Origin: Steromphala cineraria
Lineage: Eukaryota > Mollusca > Gastropoda > Trochida > Trochidae
Direction of reading: 5' to 3'
DNA: 64,000 nt
NCBI GenBank assembly: GCA_916613615.1
Contig: OU744721.1
Span: forward strand, 79,861,060 to 79,925,059
Part shown: positions 62,644 to 64,000 of the stretch, piece by piece
Layout: each line of letters begins with the position of its first letter
Position numbering within the stretch: the first letter of the stretch is position 1
The notes under the pieces: generated by a model
What the model was told of the DNA's origin: nothing
The model's database searches: none
Seen by the model: only the letters and a program-made list of their open reading frames with translations
Made by a program: the position numbers and the translations under genes

Positions 62644-64000
62644 TGGGTCTCACAGACTTGGATCCTGATTGGACGGATGAGATGTTGTCAAGAAGACGTT
62701 GTGTAGGAGACGTTGCCATAGTAACTAACTGTGCTTGTTGTTGGACCTGTGATAAGGACAAGCAATGGACTTTGGTTTCTTTGTTAGCAAGTGTCCTTTG
62801 AGCAGAGGGTTTGGTTTGGGCAGGTTTTACTCTAGGAGCACTGACTGTCACCCAGTGATTGGAACATTAACTTTTAGTTCTAGGAAAGCAGTAGGCAGGA
62901 ACCGCCAGAATAAGGAATCTTGCAGACAGGAGATAATGAATTGCAATAATACATCATCATGAGGATAGTCACTTAGTGTACTTGTTATATTATATGACAA
63001 CTTTGAATCAAAGTAAATCAAATTACTAAACTGTAAATTATTTTGTCCTGTGTCATTTTAGACAGAAAATCATCTTAATTGATTCAACCAAAGGAAGTAG
63101 ATTTATTATTAAGCTTTTGAAGCTGTGATAATGCTTTAAGATTGATTTGAAATGGCATGTTCAGTGTATCTGTTCTTTCAACTCTGGAAACATACTGAAT
63201 TATTGAGCTGTTTAGCCAAGGACTGTCATCATTTCATGTATATTTAAGTTGAGAATCACTCCATACACACCCACTGTATTCATGTCATTATTTGGAGAGA
63301 TGTAGATGGAGAAGATTAAAACGTTAATCAATATACTATTGCCATCAAGTGGAGGATAATGCTTGAATTCTGAAGTTAGACTGTTGAGGGTTTACTTTTA
63401 ACTTTCTCAAATATTCCATAACTTAATTCTATTAATGTCTTTGTTACCTGTTGATATTTGTTTTAGTGTTTCTTCTTGTCTGAGGGAGTGACACTTTAAA
63501 TTGTAAATTTTAATCTTTATGCCAAGTTTGGTTGTATTTGTCTGTGTAAGTTTGTAAATAAGACATAAATATGACAACCTGGACCTACATAAATTGTCAA
63601 TGTAGATCAATTTTAGGATGTTAATACCAACTATGGTACACAAATATTCATGTTAAGGTGTGTTTGCTTTGCGATATGGAAATATTGAGGACAAAGATTA
63701 ATCAGCGTTATGAATTAAACATTTGAATTGACTTTGAACAGATAATGAAAGATGATCTAATAGGAAGTTAATTTCAAATCATGTCATTACAACAATCGCC
63801 TGTTGTTGAACGGTTATCTTTTATATTTCAACTTTTATATCTGCTTTATGAAGGGAAATATGATAAAGGATGGATTCTTTCTATTCTGATGAATTTTATG
63901 TAAAATGATATAAGGTTCTGCATTGAACTGTAATATGGAAAACATTTGACCTTGATTTGATTGTTTACGTACATACATGCATACATTCATACATGGAGCC
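62644..64000 (+). other. FOXK 3' UTR and downstream DNA
   Basis: Non-coding to the window edge and probably mostly 3' UTR, which is long in this family. No clear poly(A) site was assigned. A CATACATACATGCATACAT-type simple repeat closes the window. Confidence 0.45.

Overview
Eukaryotic, AT-rich genomic DNA, most likely from a bivalve mollusc. The genes are split by GT-AG introns and carry conserved metazoan coding blocks. The repeat landscape (Helentron-like elements with CGTCC microsatellites and tandem cores, a DIRS retrotransposon, repeats carrying TGACCTTGACC motifs) is typical of bivalves. The species cannot be named from the sequence alone.

Layout. 1-7000: dispersed and tandem repeats (three or four copies of one Helentron-like element with a 145-bp palindromic core), with only a doubtful terminal exon at the far left. 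7045-12823 (-): an eight-exon CYP2-clan cytochrome P450 whose third exon is split by a 421-bp TTAA-flanked MITE, plus a relic terminal exon just downstream. 13971-21077 (+): an eleven-exon HAP40/F8A (huntingtin-associated protein) gene, head-to-head with the P450. 22.3-25.6 kb: gene-free DNA with a near-perfect foldback MITE and a second MITE. 25655-36707 (-): a seven-exon MBOAT7 (lysophosphatidylinositol acyltransferase) gene. Its large third intron holds two Helentron-like elements and a tRNA-derived SINE, and its exon 6 is flanked by partial duplications. 37.4-39.2 kb: a foldback element, a dead Tc1-type transposase and a MITE. 40766-43328 (-): a four-exon enoyl-CoA delta-isomerase-like gene. 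43.8-46.6 kb: repeat fragments, including a LINE tail with target-site duplications. 48116-52943: a structurally complete DIRS tyrosine-recombinase retrotransposon. 53.6-54.4 kb: two TTAA MITEs. 55564-62643 (+): an eight-exon FOXK transcription factor (FHA plus forkhead), with a 37-bp minisatellite in intron 6, followed by its 3' UTR to the window end.

The host genes have unrelated functions and form no visible pathway cluster. The strongest observations are the MITE that interrupts P450 exon 3 exactly at a TTAA, and the intact DIRS element: its inverted repeats, internal complementary region and ATT junctions agree with each other, and its gag and recombinase lie in one 1330-codon frame that encloses the whole RT/RNase H frame. 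A third is a group of Helentron-like elements that share architecture but differ completely in sequence.
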